Below are positions 63,472-64,000 of a DNA stretch of 64,000 nt, piece after piece. Position numbers and translations under genes: made by a program. Below the pieces are notes generated by a model. It ran no database searches and was not told the DNA's origin. It worked only from the letters and a program-made list of their open reading frames with translations. The stretch comes from Ignavibacteriota bacterium (lineage in GTDB: Bacteria; Bacteroidota; Ignavibacteria; UBA10030), in NCBI GenBank assembly GCA_003142475.1, contig PLMK01000026.1, positions 71,299 through 135,298 of the forward strand, read 5' to 3'. Numbering within the stretch: the first letter of the stretch is position 1; every line of letters begins with the position of its first letter.

Positions 63472-63518
63472 ATCAAACAACGGATTGAATTCAATTGAAA
63501 ACAACTAATCCGTTTGAT
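63472..63518. repeat. Inverted repeat downstream of xylA
   Basis: ATCAAACAACGGATT (63472-63486) and AATCCGTTTGAT (63507-63518) are inverted copies except for a 3-nt bulge. Possible operator or RNA hairpin. Confidence 0.35.
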
Positions 63519-63610
63519 GAAGGGCATTCGCGAGGTCAAGATAAACTGAACTGGCATTTGAGATATATTCATAATGTATTCTCAAATAATCCCGATGCAC
63601 TACAAATATA

Positions 63611-64000
63611 TTACTTGTAGAGATATGAGTTCAATATATTCTCAAGCATTTCTTGCCTGCCGCTTTGCAGCACAGGTGCGCCTTGTTGTAAAACCCATTT
63701 CTCTGCATCTTCCAATCCGGCTTTTCCAGACATAATCTGTGCACCGATACCAGCATTAAAGCTGCTGTATCGTTCGTCGATAAATTTACTTAATGCTTTG
63801 TCTTGCATAATTTGATGTGCAACAATAAGCCCGCAGGCAAATGCATCCATGCCGCCAATATGGGCATAGAATAAATCCATCGGATCGATTGAACTGCGGC
63901 GAACTTTTGCATCAAAATTCAGTCCGCCCGTTCCTAAGCCATTCTGTTTCAAGATTATCATCATTGCGAGAGTTGCGCTGTAAATATCTGTTGGGAACTG
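63611..64000 (-). CDS. xylA: Xylose isomerase, C-terminal part (partial)
   Basis: The frame is open to the right edge; only the last 129 residues are here, starting FPTDIYSATLAMMIILKQNG. LGTGGLNFDAKVRRSSIDPMDLFYAHIGGMDAFACGL is diagnostic for XylA and includes metal-ligand Asp residues of FDAKVRR.S.DP.D. The ORF-track Met at 63964 is internal. It converts D-xylose to D-xylulose for XylB downstream. Confidence 0.95.
   Translation of the reverse strand, partial: QFPTDIYSATLAMMIILKQNGLGTGGLNFDAKVRRSSIDPMDLFYAHIGGMDAFACGLIVAHQIMQDKALSKFIDERYSSFNAGIGAQIMSGKAGLEDAEKWVLQQGAPVLQSGRQEMLENILNSYLYK

Larger units (their letters stand above)
63251..63610 (-). other. Intergenic between xylA and the UroD-like gene
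   Basis: 360 bp without a gene. It contains a strong hairpin (63420-63447) and an inverted repeat (63472-63518), so transcription or RNA stability is probably adjusted between xylA and the downstream genes. Confidence 0.45.

Noticed and set aside
1-64000. tRNA, rRNA, CRISPR arrays, prophage or integrase genes
   Set aside because: Intergenic spaces were read on both strands; no cloverleaf, rRNA segment, regularly spaced repeats or phage genes were seen.

Overview
The window looks like one chromosome segment of a free-living, Gram-negative bacterium of the Bacteroidota/Ignavibacteriota (FCB) assemblage, most likely an Ignavibacteria-type lineage. The evidence is a type IX secretion C-terminal sorting domain (motif QNFPNPFNPTT) on a secreted cupredoxin, a complete Bat (aerotolerance) operon, a CusABC system with HMBD domains and a possible HYC_CC_PP-type cap protein, GH127 and SSS sugar genes, and many N-terminal signal peptides. 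Unlike typical Bacteroides, many genes carry good AGGAGG-like ribosome binding sites, and several intergenic regions contain sigma70-like -35/-10 boxes with 17-bp spacing. The taxonomic call is inference.

Layout. 0-4.5 kb: the tail of an aminotransferase, a small secreted PBCV-basic-adaptor-type protein, a coiled-coil response regulator, and a glycosyltransferase-polysaccharide deacetylase fusion. 4.5-12.8 kb (minus): moxR, DUF58, DUF4381-like, batA, batB-batC fusion, batD, batE, tightly packed. 13-17.4 kb: L-lactate dehydrogenase, two unknown proteins, LD-carboxypeptidase, a VOC protein and an AlkD-like protein. 17.5-24.2 kb (minus): a complete trpEGDCFBA operon preceded by a promoter, a 31-residue leader peptide with three consecutive Trp codons, and a terminator hairpin, i.e. 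a transcription attenuator not present in the ORF track. 24.2-28.3 kb (minus): a two-gene unknown/DUF488 cassette, a REP-associated (RAYT) transposase with a perfect 28-bp palindrome inside its ORF, and a COG2509-type flavoprotein. 28.5-32 kb: rsgA, a TIP30-like SDR and a K+ channel with two RCK domains.

32.5-39.4 kb (plus): a metal (probably Cu/Ag) efflux operon: cap protein, CusA, CusC/TolC, free HMBD protein, HMBD-CusB. 39.5-44.2 kb: thioesterase, two secreted alpha/beta hydrolases, Mip-type FKBP and DedA. 44.2-53.9 kb (minus): an L-arabinose operon running galM, SSS symporter, small membrane protein, araB, GH127 beta-L-arabinofuranosidase, araD, a FucI-family isomerase (no classical araA is present) and, at its end, a decayed HAD phosphatase. 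54-60.6 kb: an XRE regulator plus C-terminal J-domain protein, a frameshifted PP2C/SpoIIE phosphatase, a disulfide-less Cu/Zn SOD, the T9SS cupredoxin, a DUF4097-like protein and a helical unknown. 60.7-64 kb (minus): the xylose genes xylA (partial), a UroD/MtaA-like protein and xylB.

The most interesting points are the trp attenuator, the RAYT palindrome and related palindromes elsewhere, the uncharacterised DUF488 cassette, the XRE/J-domain pair, the non-orthologous isomerase in the arabinose operon and the methyltransferase-like gene inside the xylose operon. No rRNA, tRNA, CRISPR array or complete insertion sequence was seen.
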